Origin: Helicobacter anseris | GTDB taxonomy: Bacteria > Campylobacterota > Campylobacteria > Campylobacterales > Helicobacteraceae | DNA length: 64,000 nucleotides | Reading direction: 5' to 3' | Assembly (NCBI RefSeq): GCF_003364335.1 | Contig: NZ_NXLX01000004.1 | Location: 28,333-92,332 of the forward strand | Shown here: positions 9,076 through 18,097 of the stretch, in pieces | Layout of the letters: every line of letters starts with the position of its first letter | Numbering within the stretch: the first letter of the stretch is position 1 | Made by a program: the position numbers and the translations under genes | The notes under the pieces: generated by a model | Told to the model about the DNA's origin: nothing | The model's database searches: none | The model's input: the letters and a program-made list of their open reading frames with translations, nothing else

Positions 9076-9314
9076 TGCATTAGCCACCTTTCAAAGGTTT
9101 TTAAATCATCACTATTTTGTGCATTGATAAAAAAATTTTTTGCCTTTTGATTAACTTTCCTAGAATAAGAATCATTTTTTTTAAGTCTTAAAAGTGCTTG
9201 TTTGGCTTCAAAGTTATTGGGTTCTTTTTTTATTATTTCTTCATAAATAACTAAGGCTTCTTCTTTGAAGCCTTGGAGTTCATAGATGCTTGCTAGAGTA
9301 AGTGTTTTAAACAA
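9066..9314 (-). CDS. Small TPR-like protein
   Basis: An 82-residue protein. The first half (LASIYELQGFKEEALVIYEEI, then EPNNFEAKQALLRL) reads as one and a half tetratricopeptide repeats; the C-terminal half is basic and ends in ERWLMQWN. It overlaps the start of the CiaD-like gene, so the two are probably translated together and may be partners. No catalytic motif is present. The function is unknown. Confidence 0.6.
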   Translation of the reverse strand: MFKTLTLASIYELQGFKEEALVIYEEIIKKEPNNFEAKQALLRLKKNDSYSRKVNQKAKNFFINAQNSDDLKTFERWLMQWN

Positions 9315-9353
9315 GAAAACCCCTTTGATTTTTGCAGGTATTCTAACAAAAAG

Positions 9354-10724
9354 TTATAAAAATTTATTTAACCATCTTAGAAATTTTAAGTTATTTTTAT
9401 GGGGGGGATATCTCAATGGAGTATCAAGAAAATTAGAAGCTTTTATAATACTTTTTTGATGTAAAAAAGTTTCAAGGGTATATTTTCCATGATAGCGACC
9501 CATACCACTTTCTCCGATACCACCAAATGGAAGATTAGGATTTGCAATTTGTGCAATACAATCATTAACACATCCTCCACCAAAACTTTGAGATTGCAAA
9601 ATTTTTTCGCTAAATGCTCTATCTTCTGTGAAGATGTAAAGAGCTAATGATTTTTGAAAATTATCTAATATATCTTGCAATTCTTCATTTGTTTGATAGA
9701 TGATAATGGGTAAAAGAGGCCCAAAAATTTCTTCTTGCATAATTGGTGCTTGATTATAATTTTCAGAATCTAACAAAATTACAGTAGGTTCGATTTTTAA
9801 TTTTTCTTGATTGCTAGTTCCGCCTATAATAATATTTTCTTGAATAAGTTTTTGTAGCCTGTTAAAGTGATTGAGATTGATGATTTTTCCAAAATTCTTT
9901 GATTCAATAGGATTTTCTCCAAAAAATATTTTTAGATTCTGTTTTATTGCTTCAATAAATTCATCTTTAACGCAAGAATGTAATAATAGAAAGTCTGGTG
10001 CAATGCAAGTTTGTCCGGCATTTATAAATTTAGCCCAAGTAACTTTTTTTGCAGCTGGTGCAATTTTGGCATCTTTATGAATGATGCAAGGATTTTTTCC
10101 ACCCAATTCCAGTGTTGTAGGAGTAAGGTGTTTTGCAGCTTCTTGCATGATAATTTTTCCTACTTGTGTGCTACCGGTAAAAAAGATGTAATCAAATTTT
10201 TCTTGTAATAATTCTTGTGCAATCTTATAATCGCCACACACAGTTTTTACAAAATCTGGATGCAAGCTATTTTTTATAATTTTTTGTAGGATTTGTGCTG
10301 TTACTGGTGCATATTCTGAAGGCTTTAAAATGACACAATTTCCTGTTGCTATTGCACCAATTAGCGGATTAAGGCTTAAGGATATAGGGTAGTTCCAAGG
10401 AGAAATTACAAGAACAACTCCGTAGGGTTCGTAATAAATATAGCTCTTAGACCCAAAAATTGTAAGAGGTGTGGATACTTTTTTTCTTCCATGAAAATCT
10501 TTTAGATGTCTTAGGGCGTGATTTATTTCTTGATATACAAGCATTAGTTCGCTAATATATCCTTCATAGTAATGTTTCCCTAAATCCATTTGCAGTGCTT
10601 CTAAAATTTTTTCTTCATTTTTTTGTAATTCTGCTTTAAGATTAAGTAATTGTTGTTTTTTAAAAAACAAGTCCTTTGTTTTTTGTGTTTTGAAAAATGC
10701 TCTTAGATTTCCTGTGTATTTCAT
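9354..10724 (-). CDS. Aldehyde dehydrogenase, class 3 type
   Basis: NAD(P)-dependent oxidation of an aldehyde to the acid. The 456-residue protein is short and starts close to the catalytic core, like class 3 and coniferyl-type ALDHs. Visible sites are SPWNYP at 108-113, the cofactor loop FTGSTQVG, the general base E206 (LELGGK) and the nucleophile C240 in NAGQTC. It follows the outer-membrane protein gene by 7 bases and so may be read from the HspR operon, which would suit aldehyde detoxification under stress. A C7 run (9401-9407) lies near the C-terminus. The substrate is unknown. Confidence 0.88.
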   Translation of the reverse strand: MKYTGNLRAFFKTQKTKDLFFKKQQLLNLKAELQKNEEKILEALQMDLGKHYYEGYISELMLVYQEINHALRHLKDFHGRKKVSTPLTIFGSKSYIYYEPYGVVLVISPWNYPISLSLNPLIGAIATGNCVILKPSEYAPVTAQILQKIIKNSLHPDFVKTVCGDYKIAQELLQEKFDYIFFTGSTQVGKIIMQEAAKHLTPTTLELGGKNPCIIHKDAKIAPAAKKVTWAKFINAGQTCIAPDFLLLHSCVKDEFIEAIKQNLKIFFGENPIESKNFGKIINLNHFNRLQKLIQENIIIGGTSNQEKLKIEPTVILLDSENYNQAPIMQEEIFGPLLPIIIYQTNEELQDILDNFQKSLALYIFTEDRAFSEKILQSQSFGGGCVNDCIAQIANPNLPFGGIGESGMGRYHGKYTLETFLHQKSIIKASNFLDTPLRYPPHKNNLKFLRWLNKFL

Positions 10725-10731
10725 TGATTTT

Positions 10732-11643
10732 TTACTCCTCTTGTTTTTGTGCTTTAGAATCTATGAAAGTTTGTCCATAAATAAGTGATATGCCTAGCAT
10801 AATATTAGTTGCTGGTTTTTCAAAATATTTACCCTTAAGAAGGTAGAAGCTAAAGAATGGAGCAATGCTAAAATGCTTAAAAATTGCACTTTCAGCTCGT
10901 ATATTCCACTCTAGCTCTAATTCTGGACTTAATTGTAGTGGATAATTGTTGAGAAAGTATTGTTTAAAGTTTAAGTAATTAACAAGTTTGACATTTGGAT
11001 TGAAGTTGTATTGCAAGTTGATTCCTGTGTTAAAACCAAAACTTTGTCTCGGATTTTTATATGTAAAATCTTCTTCTCCAAATAAACTGATGTAAAAATT
11101 TTTGAGATATTTGCCATCAAAAAGTTTTAATCCTGTGTTAAAACGTAGAATTTGTGTGCGGTTAAAACCTGATTGTTTGATAAATTGTGTTTGATAGGAT
11201 ATTTGGGCATATGGCCCCATGTCAAAGCCTCCCCACAAATGCTGAAAGTCCCATATTTTCTGCGTATAGTCAGAAGAAATAATTATTCTATCAAGAGTTG
11301 TATTGTCAATTTTTTTTCCATCTGTTGGATAAATAATATTACGTCCATATTCGCTAAATATTGTGTTAAAAATAACAAAATGTTTTGCGTAATAGTTACT
11401 ATGGAATAATAATGATGATTCTGCAACTATCTGAGAATCCCCTTTAAAATGAGTATTAGAAAACTTCTCATAGTTTGTTTGATTTTGAATACTCGTCGAG
11501 GAGAGATTGAGTGAAATTCTATCAATAGCAATATCCCACCCACTCCTAGTTGTATCAATATCTAAATCTGCTACATCCTTTTTTATTTTTATGGAAGCAT
11601 TAAGAAATAGAGGAATTAATAGTAAAAAAAGTAGAAAGCGCAT
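10732..11643 (-). CDS. Predicted outer-membrane beta-barrel protein
   Basis: A 303-residue protein with a clear signal peptide (MRFLLFLLLIPLFLNAS). Alternating aromatic and polar residues follow, typical of an outer-membrane barrel. The barrel-like strands end about ten residues before the C-terminus, which is the charged tail SKAQKQEE, so the usual terminal aromatic signal is missing. The ATG at 11643 is 2 bases after the rarA stop codon. An in-frame start 33 bases earlier is possible but would put a charged extension before the signal peptide. I do not recognise the family. Confidence 0.6.
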   Translation of the reverse strand: MRFLLFLLLIPLFLNASIKIKKDVADLDIDTTRSGWDIAIDRISLNLSSTSIQNQTNYEKFSNTHFKGDSQIVAESSLLFHSNYYAKHFVIFNTIFSEYGRNIIYPTDGKKIDNTTLDRIIISSDYTQKIWDFQHLWGGFDMGPYAQISYQTQFIKQSGFNRTQILRFNTGLKLFDGKYLKNFYISLFGEEDFTYKNPRQSFGFNTGINLQYNFNPNVKLVNYLNFKQYFLNNYPLQLSPELELEWNIRAESAIFKHFSIAPFFSFYLLKGKYFEKPATNIMLGISLIYGQTFIDSKAQKQEE

Positions 11644-11645
11644 AT

Positions 11646-12824
11646 TTAGTGTTTTTGCCTGATTTTTTCTAACCAATCATTAAGTGTTTTTTCAAAACCT
11701 TTTTGAGAATTTTCAACAAATTTGATGGGCTGTGTTAAATAGCTTTGCTGCACCCATCCTCCAAAATCATGAGGATAGAGATAGTCTTTTGATTTTGGGA
11801 GGATGTTTTTTGGTATAGAATTATTATGAGAGGCAACATAATCTAATGCAGAATTGATGGCTTTATATGCAGTATTTGATTTTGGAGAGCTAGCAAGATA
11901 GATAACGCATTGTGCAAGCAAAATGCGTGCTTCTGGGTAACCGATTTTTGAAACACTATTGAGGGTTGCAGTAGCAATATTGATTGCATTGGGATTTGCA
12001 TTTCCAATATCTTCACTAGCGAGAATAACAAGGCGTCTTGCTATAAATTCTGCGCTTTCTCCACCGGCAATGAGGCAGGCAAGATAATATATTCCAGCAT
12101 CAGGATCGCTACCTCTTATGGATTTAATCATCGCAGAAATGAAGTTGTAATGAGTATTATCTTCACTACTACCATCACCAAGATAAAATGGTCTTATTGA
12201 TTTAATGTTTTGTAATGTAATGGGATTGTTTTTAGAAGCCAGCTCAAAACAATGCAGCATAGCTCTTGCATCACCATTGCTTGATTCTATAAGATATTTT
12301 TTTGCCTCACTATCCATTTGACAAGGGTGGAGTTGCAAGGCTTTTTCTAAAATAGTTTCAAGATGTTGATGAGAAAGAGGGTGGAGCTCAAAAAGAAAAC
12401 TTCGTGATCTAATAGCTTGCGTGAGAGTATAAAAGGGATTTTCTGTGCTTGCTCCTAATATAATAGCTTGATAATCTTCCATAATGGGGAGTAAAAATTC
12501 TTGCTGAGTTTTGTTTAGTCGATGAATTTCATCAATAAATACTACTGGTTTAAAAAGAGTATGGGTAGTATTTTTTAACTCATTTCTAAGATTCTCTAAT
12601 TTAAAATCTACACCATTAAAGTGTAAGAATGGAGAACCTAATTCTTTGGCTATGATTTTTGCAAGCGTAGTTTTTCCGCAACCTGGGGATCCATAGAAAA
12701 AACTATGAGGAAAATTTTTATCTTTGATAGCAAGTATTAGTGGTGAGGTTTTGGAGAATAAATGCTCTTGACCTATGAAATTTTCAAGATTTTCAGGGCG
12801 CAATAAATTTGCAAGATTCTTCAT
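11646..12824 (-). CDS. rarA: Replication-associated recombination protein A (AAA+)
   Basis: RarA/MgsA-type AAA+ ATPase that acts at stalled replication forks; 392 residues, slightly short for the family. Walker A GSPGCGKT is at 45-52, Walker B FIDEIHR at 96-102 and the sensor segment STENP follows. The C-terminal domain contains the conserved YPHDFGGWV. Its ATG overlaps the hspR stop by 4 bases, and H. pylori keeps the same neighbour (HP1026), so it belongs to the HspR-autoregulated operon. Confidence 0.9.
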   Translation of the reverse strand: MKNLANLLRPENLENFIGQEHLFSKTSPLILAIKDKNFPHSFFYGSPGCGKTTLAKIIAKELGSPFLHFNGVDFKLENLRNELKNTTHTLFKPVVFIDEIHRLNKTQQEFLLPIMEDYQAIILGASTENPFYTLTQAIRSRSFLFELHPLSHQHLETILEKALQLHPCQMDSEAKKYLIESSNGDARAMLHCFELASKNNPITLQNIKSIRPFYLGDGSSEDNTHYNFISAMIKSIRGSDPDAGIYYLACLIAGGESAEFIARRLVILASEDIGNANPNAINIATATLNSVSKIGYPEARILLAQCVIYLASSPKSNTAYKAINSALDYVASHNNSIPKNILPKSKDYLYPHDFGGWVQQSYLTQPIKFVENSQKGFEKTLNDWLEKIRQKH

Positions 12825-13186
12825 TGTTTTTTATGAAACAAGATGACCTCATAGGAATTTTGTTTGATTTTGATATTTTGATTCCCTTGAGATTTTTTTT
12901 GGAGATTATTGCGTAACTCTTCATTGATGCTATCAAGTTCATCTAGTTTTTCTTTAAGTCTTAAGATGATATCTACGCCAGCAAGATTTACCCCCATATC
13001 CCTAGTTAAGCGCAATATAGTTTTGATTTTATCAATATCTCTTTGTGAATAAAGGCGCATTTTACCATCAGTCCTTCCTGGTTCAATTAATCCTTCTTTT
13101 TCATATTGTCTTAAGGTTTGCGGATGAATTTCTAGGATTTTTGCAACTACGCTAATGAGATAGACGGGTTCGTCGTAGCTATACAT
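12821..13186 (-). CDS. hspR: Heat-shock repressor HspR (MerR type)
   Basis: A 121-residue MerR-family repressor with an N-terminal winged helix (ISVVAKILEIHPQTLRQYEK, about 11-30), the wing GKMRLYSQRDIDKI and a short coiled-coil C-terminus. HspR binds HAIR-type inverted repeats and needs DnaK or CbpA as corepressor in the systems studied. It lies 16 bases after cbpA in the order cbpA-hspR-rarA, as in H. pylori. A near-consensus HAIR element overlaps the promoter at 14133-14153, so autoregulation is well supported. Confidence 0.93.
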   Translation of the reverse strand: MYSYDEPVYLISVVAKILEIHPQTLRQYEKEGLIEPGRTDGKMRLYSQRDIDKIKTILRLTRDMGVNLAGVDIILRLKEKLDELDSINEELRNNLQKKSQGNQNIKIKQNSYEVILFHKKQ

Positions 13187-13202
13187 AAATGGTCTCCTTT
13201 GA

Positions 13203-14081
13203 TTATTGCACAGGCAATTCTTTTTGTAGTTGATTTTGTAGATCCTCTGAGAGATCTTGTATTTTTGGTATTATAATATTTATTTTGAGATACAAATTCC
13301 CCATTTGACCATTTTTTCTATTTTTTACCCCCAATTCTTTAAGACGAAATTTTTGATTATTCTTAGTATTTGCAGGAATCTTGAGTTTTACATCTTTATA
13401 AAGAGTTGTTACATTGATAGTGCCTCCAAACATTGCAGTTTTTAGTGAAATATCGCATTGCTTGATTAGATCATCTTCATCTCTAGTGTATTCTTCATCA
13501 CTTAAAACATGAATTTTAAGTAAAAGATCGCCACGCATATTCCCCTGCGCCTTTCCCTTTCCTTTTGCTCGAATTGTATCCCCTTCTTTTATACCAGCAG
13601 GAATTTTGATATCAAAATTATCATGTTGCATATTGACATGTTGCTTGCCCCCAAGAATTGCTATTTTAAATGGAATATTGATAGTGCTGTGGATATCTAA
13701 ATTTGGTGAAAAGTGATTAAAGCCATCAAAATTATTAAAACCACCAAAATTAAAACTTCTGCTTCCTGCGCCAAAACCACCACTATTCCCAAATATACTT
13801 TCAAGAATATCATCAAGATTGATATTTCCCTGATTTCTAGCAAAATCACTAAAATTTTGTCCCCCAAACATATTATCCCCAAATTGATCATATTGAGCTT
13901 TTTTATTTGCATCACTTAAAATTTCATACGCAGCATTGATCTCTTTGAATTTTTCTTCAGCATCCTTATCTTTATTGACATCTGGGTGGTATTTTCTAGC
14001 TAATTTTCTATAAGCTTTTTTTATTTCTTCTGGAGTGGCATTTTCAGATACTTCTAAGGTTTCATAAAGACTCTTTTTCAT
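13203..14081 (-). CDS. cbpA: Curved DNA-binding protein / DnaJ-type co-chaperone
   Basis: A 292-residue J-domain protein. The HPD motif is at 32-34, a Gly/Phe-rich stretch runs from about 75 to 125, and two C-terminal beta domains follow directly without the zinc-finger region of DnaJ, so it is CbpA-like. The start is ATG 14081, not the in-frame codons up to 14174, because GAGGT lies 8 bases upstream and residues then match the J domain from position 4. It is the first gene of the HspR operon and lies next to its HAIR-covered promoter. Confidence 0.92.
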   Translation of the reverse strand: MKKSLYETLEVSENATPEEIKKAYRKLARKYHPDVNKDKDAEEKFKEINAAYEILSDANKKAQYDQFGDNMFGGQNFSDFARNQGNINLDDILESIFGNSGGFGAGSRSFNFGGFNNFDGFNHFSPNLDIHSTINIPFKIAILGGKQHVNMQHDNFDIKIPAGIKEGDTIRAKGKGKAQGNMRGDLLLKIHVLSDEEYTRDEDDLIKQCDISLKTAMFGGTINVTTLYKDVKLKIPANTKNNQKFRLKELGVKNRKNGQMGNLYLKINIIIPKIQDLSEDLQNQLQKELPVQ

Positions 14082-14123
14082 TGTTATATACCTCATTGAA
14101 TTGTAAAATTTAAGTGTGATTGT

Positions 14124-14152
14124 ATTATAAAACTTTAGTGTAATTAAATCAA
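14124..14152 (-). promoter_or_regulatory. Promoter of the cbpA-hspR-rarA operon
   Basis: On the minus strand, TTGATT (14147-14152) and TATAAT (14124-14129) are separated by exactly 17 bases. The expected start site is near 14117, about 36 bases before the cbpA ATG. This is one of the few promoters in the window with a recognisable -35 box. It is almost entirely covered by the HAIR operator. Confidence 0.8.
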
Positions 14153-14153
14153 G
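14133..14153. promoter_or_regulatory. HAIR operator for HspR
   Basis: The minus strand reads CTTGATT-N7-ACTAAAG. The HAIR consensus, CTTGAGT-N7-ACTCAAG, is matched at 12 of 14 defined positions with exact spacing. The element spans the -35 box and the spacer, so bound HspR would block RNA polymerase. Confidence 0.8.
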
Positions 14154-14261
14154 TTTGTGTGTGATATTTTGCAAAATAAAATTTCAAAAACTAACTAAAA
14201 TTAAGATTATGGAATCAAAATTGCTTTTTGCTTCGTAGTTATATTTTGGAAATTAGACTTT

Positions 14262-15425
14262 ATGATGAAAGTAGCAAGGATGTTGATGTTGAGATTTTTT
14301 ACATTAGGGATATTATTTTTATTTTGGGGTTATTATGCTATTGCCCAAGAAACTAGTGCAAGAACAGTTGAAGAAGCCTTTAAGGAAGGATATTTAAATG
14401 GTCATTTTGGCACTTATGCTCAACAAGCATCACATAAAGAACCTACTTTTGTGGATTTAAATATGTCTTTAGCATATCAAACACTGAGATACAAGGGATA
14501 TAAAATTGGTGCAGAGGCTTGGTTAAATGCTAAGATTTTTGAGCAAAATTTTGGAGGATTTGATAGAAATAAGGATATTTTTATTCTTACTAATCTTTAC
14601 GGTGATTTTTATAATCAATATGAGAAATTTGGTATTAGGGTGGGACGTTATCATATTAATGAAGAGTGGATTACACATAATACTGAAGGGTTTAGTGTTG
14701 ATTATGATGGATTGCAAAATATCTCTTTGCATTTTACTTGGGCATTTAGAAATGCTTATACGGAGACTTATTATAATAGTGGTTTTAGGAGCATGTATCG
14801 TGTTGTGGGGTCTATGCTTGTAAGAGGTGAGTTAGATGTGCCTAATTTTCCACTAAAGATTACTCCCTATTTTTACTTTGCACCTGGTGTATTTTTTGCA
14901 TCAGCTCTTAAAACTTCTTTGGATTTGCCTTTATTAGAAACTCTTAATTTGAGATCAAATGCACAGTTTCTTTCTTACATTCAAGATAAGGGTTGGTATG
15001 GACCTGATGCCGGAGCTGGTTTTCTTTTAATGATGGATAGTTCAGTTTATTGGAATGGATTAGAAGGAGGCGTAGGACTTAGTGTAACAGATTCTGCCGG
15101 TGCTTCACGAATTGATGCTTTTGGACAGCACACAGTTTTTGAAAGGCCTGTTGGAATGTTTTGGGGGGATGCTGTAACAATTTATGGATTTGTGCGATAT
15201 GATATTGGTTTTATTCAAACACAAGGAGCAGTGAGAAATACTTTTATTGAGGGAAAAAATATTTTTAACTGGGAAGCAAAGCTTTCTGGGAATCCACTTC
15301 AAAATTTCAAAGGTTTAGAGTTGGGTATTGCGGCTATAGGAATGGATAATCAAAGTAATGCTGTTGATTATTTTGGTGGAAATAAATATATACTTGTTCG
15401 AGGTTATGTTCAATATAAATTTTAA
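14262..15425 (+). CDS. Porin-like outer-membrane protein 1
   Basis: A 387-residue outer-membrane protein with a signal peptide (hydrophobic core about 11-27, probable cleavage after AIA). It has many Gly- and aromatic-rich strands and ends in YVQYKF, a barrel-closing aromatic. Residues GIRVGRYHINEEWI, followed by GFSVDYDGLQN, mark it as a relative of the next two genes; the layout resembles the Opr-type porins annotated in Helicobacter. Two ATG codons lie at 14262 and 14265, and either could be used. The transported solute is unknown. Confidence 0.75.
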   Translation: MMKVARMLMLRFFTLGILFLFWGYYAIAQETSARTVEEAFKEGYLNGHFGTYAQQASHKEPTFVDLNMSLAYQTLRYKGYKIGAEAWLNAKIFEQNFGGFDRNKDIFILTNLYGDFYNQYEKFGIRVGRYHINEEWITHNTEGFSVDYDGLQNISLHFTWAFRNAYTETYYNSGFRSMYRVVGSMLVRGELDVPNFPLKITPYFYFAPGVFFASALKTSLDLPLLETLNLRSNAQFLSYIQDKGWYGPDAGAGFLLMMDSSVYWNGLEGGVGLSVTDSAGASRIDAFGQHTVFERPVGMFWGDAVTIYGFVRYDIGFIQTQGAVRNTFIEGKNIFNWEAKLSGNPLQNFKGLELGIAAIGMDNQSNAVDYFGGNKYILVRGYVQYKF

Positions 15426-15528
15426 ACCTCATTTTGTTTTTTGATTTTTATATTATATTGTTAGTTTATTTAGCTTAGAATTGCTCATAATTTTAATTAT
15501 TTTTTTAATTTTTAAAGGGATTGTTTTT

Positions 15529-16743
15529 ATGAAAAAAAGAATTTGGTTTTTATTTATATCTTTATTATTTGCAGATGAGATGCAAGTTAAGTCTTTTGGT
15601 GCTTTAGGTGGGTTGTATAATCAAGGTGTTGGTTCTTCTCATAGTTATGGAAATTTGATGGCTCATGTTGGTGCGGAATTTATTTTAGAAAATGGCTGGA
15701 GCTTTGGATTGGGTGCCATTGGAGGATGGAATGTTTTTAATGCAACAAAGACTACATACGGTGATTTAAATTATAGTGGTATTGGTGATGGGGGGGATAT
15801 TTCAGATGCATTTGCACACTATAAAAATTCAAGACTAGAATTTGCTCTAGGGAGATTTAATACAAATTTTGTAGATTTTGATTATATTTCTGGGAATATT
15901 CAAGGTGGTTCTGCAAAGGTTATTATGGATAATGTCACCTACTGGGGGATTTTTATGGATTCAATGTTGCTTACAGGATCGCATAAAAATACTACATTTG
16001 GACTTTATGGCACTAATATTATAGGCGGTTATTATCCTACAAGCAAGAAAAATATTTTAGGTATTTGGGGAGAGGTATTTGCATTGGGATTGAAATATCA
16101 AAATAGTGGTTTTGATATTTCTGCTTTTAGTCTTTTGGATACACAATTGCCAGTAAATGTATTGCCAGATAGAAATACTATTCTTTTTCAAATAGGTGGA
16201 GAGGTTTCTTATACTGGAGCTGTGAATGATAATTGGGGAAGTGAAACGAAGCTTAGAGGCATTTTTCAGCTTGGTAACACTTCAAAATTAGATGGAAAAT
16301 TGCTTGATGCAAAAGATGCTGTTGCAGGATTGATTTGGTTGGATCAAAATTTTACTTATAAAATTTTTAATATGGGTGCTGGAGTGTATGGAGTATTAAG
16401 CTCTTCTAAGAATGGAGGAATTTATACTTTTAGCGACCCTTCGAGATTTTATGGGAAGATTATCAATCAACCTCTAGATTTCCCAAGTCCTTATTTTAGT
16501 GAGCAGGTGGTAAGTGGCTATCTTTTTGGGGGTATTGATTTAAAAAAGAGTCAAAATATGCCAATCAAGATTGATGGAATCATAAGCTTTGGAAACTATA
16601 CAGAATATTCTTTAATTGTGGATTATAATGTATGGAAAAAGCAAAATATGCAATTTGATTTTGGTATGGGGTATGTGTATTCTCAATTGCGACAAGCAAG
16701 TGCTTCAAATAGCTTGTTATTTTTTGGTAAATTTTATTATTGA
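15529..16743 (+). CDS. Porin-like outer-membrane protein 2
   Basis: A 404-residue barrel protein. The start is ATG 15529, where AAAGGGA lies 8 bases upstream and a compact signal peptide follows (MKKRIWFLFISLLFA); the open frame extends to 15481 without a ribosome site. It shares FGALGGLYNQG and FALGRFNTNFVD with the third member and ends in FGKFYY. A run of seven G (15790-15796) interrupts the early coding region and could slip. It lies 103 bases after the first member with no clear terminator between them. Confidence 0.75.
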   Translation: MKKRIWFLFISLLFADEMQVKSFGALGGLYNQGVGSSHSYGNLMAHVGAEFILENGWSFGLGAIGGWNVFNATKTTYGDLNYSGIGDGGDISDAFAHYKNSRLEFALGRFNTNFVDFDYISGNIQGGSAKVIMDNVTYWGIFMDSMLLTGSHKNTTFGLYGTNIIGGYYPTSKKNILGIWGEVFALGLKYQNSGFDISAFSLLDTQLPVNVLPDRNTILFQIGGEVSYTGAVNDNWGSETKLRGIFQLGNTSKLDGKLLDAKDAVAGLIWLDQNFTYKIFNMGAGVYGVLSSSKNGGIYTFSDPSRFYGKIINQPLDFPSPYFSEQVVSGYLFGGIDLKKSQNMPIKIDGIISFGNYTEYSLIVDYNVWKKQNMQFDFGMGYVYSQLRQASASNSLLFFGKFYY

Positions 16744-16786
16744 TTTTTAATAATTTTTACCGATATAGAGAATGTTAGGAATATAA

Positions 16787-16805
16787 GCAAGAAAGAATAT
16801 CTTGC
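16787..16805 (+). promoter_or_regulatory. Inverted repeat upstream of third porin gene
   Basis: GCAAGA-AAGAATA-TCTTGC is a 6-bp perfect inverted repeat 46 bases before the ATG of the third outer-membrane protein, preceded by TATAGA at 16763-16768. It could be a 5' leader hairpin that protects a highly expressed porin messenger, or an operator. Neither is proven. Confidence 0.4.
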
Positions 16806-16850
16806 TAGATTCTAATCTTAAAAATCTTTTCATAAATAAGGAGAGAAAAT

Positions 16851-18062
16851 ATGAAAAAGAAAATTTTTGGTTCGCTTGTTTTATCTGGATTGATGGCAAC
16901 TAGTGCTTATGCTGTTGATGTTAATTTCTTTGGTCATATCGGTGGTGCGTATAATCAAGGGTTAAGTGGTGGCAATAAGTCTGGAGTTGATAATGATAAA
17001 GCTTCTTATGGAGGTGTCACAGGTCATCTAGGTGTGGATTTTGGTTTTAATACATTGCATCTTGGTGTTGGTGCATACGGTTCTTTTCCAATCTATGGGA
17101 CTAAAATCTTTAATGAGGGCTATTATGAAAATCAAGCAGATGTAGCTTATTCTAAAAAGTATGCAGATCTTTCGGATTTATATATTAAGTATGATGGTGG
17201 AGATCTAACAATAGCTGTTGGAAGATTTAATAATGAGTTTTTAGATTCTCCATGGATTAATGCTTATATGCAGGGTGTTGCTGCTAAGTGGAAAATAAGA
17301 TCATTTGGTGCTTGGGCTACTTGGATGAATGATTACACTACTTATGGTTATGCTTTTAATCGCATTGCTTCGGAATTGATGAGCTATCACCGCTTTCCAT
17401 CGAGTTTTAATGGTTTTGGCATAGGAAATGAAGTATTTGCTGGAGGATTGAATTTTGATTTTAAATTTTTAAAGTTTGATCCCTATGTTAATTACTTTTT
17501 CAACAAGGGAAGTGTAGATGATAGTATTCAAGCTGGAGCAAGGCTTGCGTTAGTATTTGGTGATAATGGGCCTGTGCAATCAACAACAAGTATTGACTTT
17601 ATGTGGGAGAATACTTTTGGCATCAGTAACGACGATACAATGCTTTTACTAACTGATGAAGAATTGCTATTTGGTGGAGTATTTAAACTTGGTGGAGGTT
17701 TTTTAGCAACTACTGGTGGAAATGGTATTGTTACTATAAATAATCCAACTAGATTTTATGGTGCAAAATTTTTAACTCCAAATTACAATTATGGAAGTTC
17801 AGGTTACTTTTTTGCAAAAAATAATACTTGGTATGTATTTACAGGTGTTAAAAGCCAATATTTTGATTTAGATGTATTGTATGCGAATGGTGATTATAAT
17901 GAGTTTTCAGCAATCGCATCTTTTACTGTATTTGATAAACAAGTTAAGGGTAGTCTCAATGGTATTGCTTTGAAAGTTGGTGGTGGATATGTTAATAATG
18001 GATTTAAATCCAATGCTTTCCAACATAGCAACGTGGTAGGTTTTGCTAAACTTTCTTTCTAA
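16851..18062 (+). CDS. Porin-like outer-membrane protein 3
   Basis: A 403-residue protein with a textbook signal peptide (MKKKIFGSLVLSGLMATSAYA) and a strong AAGGAGAG ribosome site. It contains FGHIGGAYNQG and IAVGRFNNEFLDSPWIN, shared with the other two members, and ends in GFAKLSF. With its strong translation signal, leader hairpin and bidirectional terminator it looks the most highly expressed of the three. A general porin role is likely; the substrate is unknown. Confidence 0.78.
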   Translation: MKKKIFGSLVLSGLMATSAYAVDVNFFGHIGGAYNQGLSGGNKSGVDNDKASYGGVTGHLGVDFGFNTLHLGVGAYGSFPIYGTKIFNEGYYENQADVAYSKKYADLSDLYIKYDGGDLTIAVGRFNNEFLDSPWINAYMQGVAAKWKIRSFGAWATWMNDYTTYGYAFNRIASELMSYHRFPSSFNGFGIGNEVFAGGLNFDFKFLKFDPYVNYFFNKGSVDDSIQAGARLALVFGDNGPVQSTTSIDFMWENTFGISNDDTMLLLTDEELLFGGVFKLGGGFLATTGGNGIVTINNPTRFYGAKFLTPNYNYGSSGYFFAKNNTWYVFTGVKSQYFDLDVLYANGDYNEFSAIASFTVFDKQVKGSLNGIALKVGGGYVNNGFKSNAFQHSNVVGFAKLSF

Positions 18063-18069
18063 AAAATAA

Positions 18070-18097
18070 AGAGAAGGATTATTTGCCTTCTCTTTTT
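18070..18097. terminator. Bidirectional terminator, porin array / ispG
   Basis: The stem AGAGAAGG/CCTTCTCT (8 bp, loop 18078-18085) is followed by T residues on the plus strand and by TTTATTTTTT on the minus strand. The ispG stop codon lies inside the loop. It should end both converging transcripts. Confidence 0.88.

Noticed and set aside
9401..9407. C7 run in the aldehyde dehydrogenase as a phase switch
   Set aside because: It lies about 20 codons from the end, so slippage would change only the C-terminus; short, and no sign of variation.
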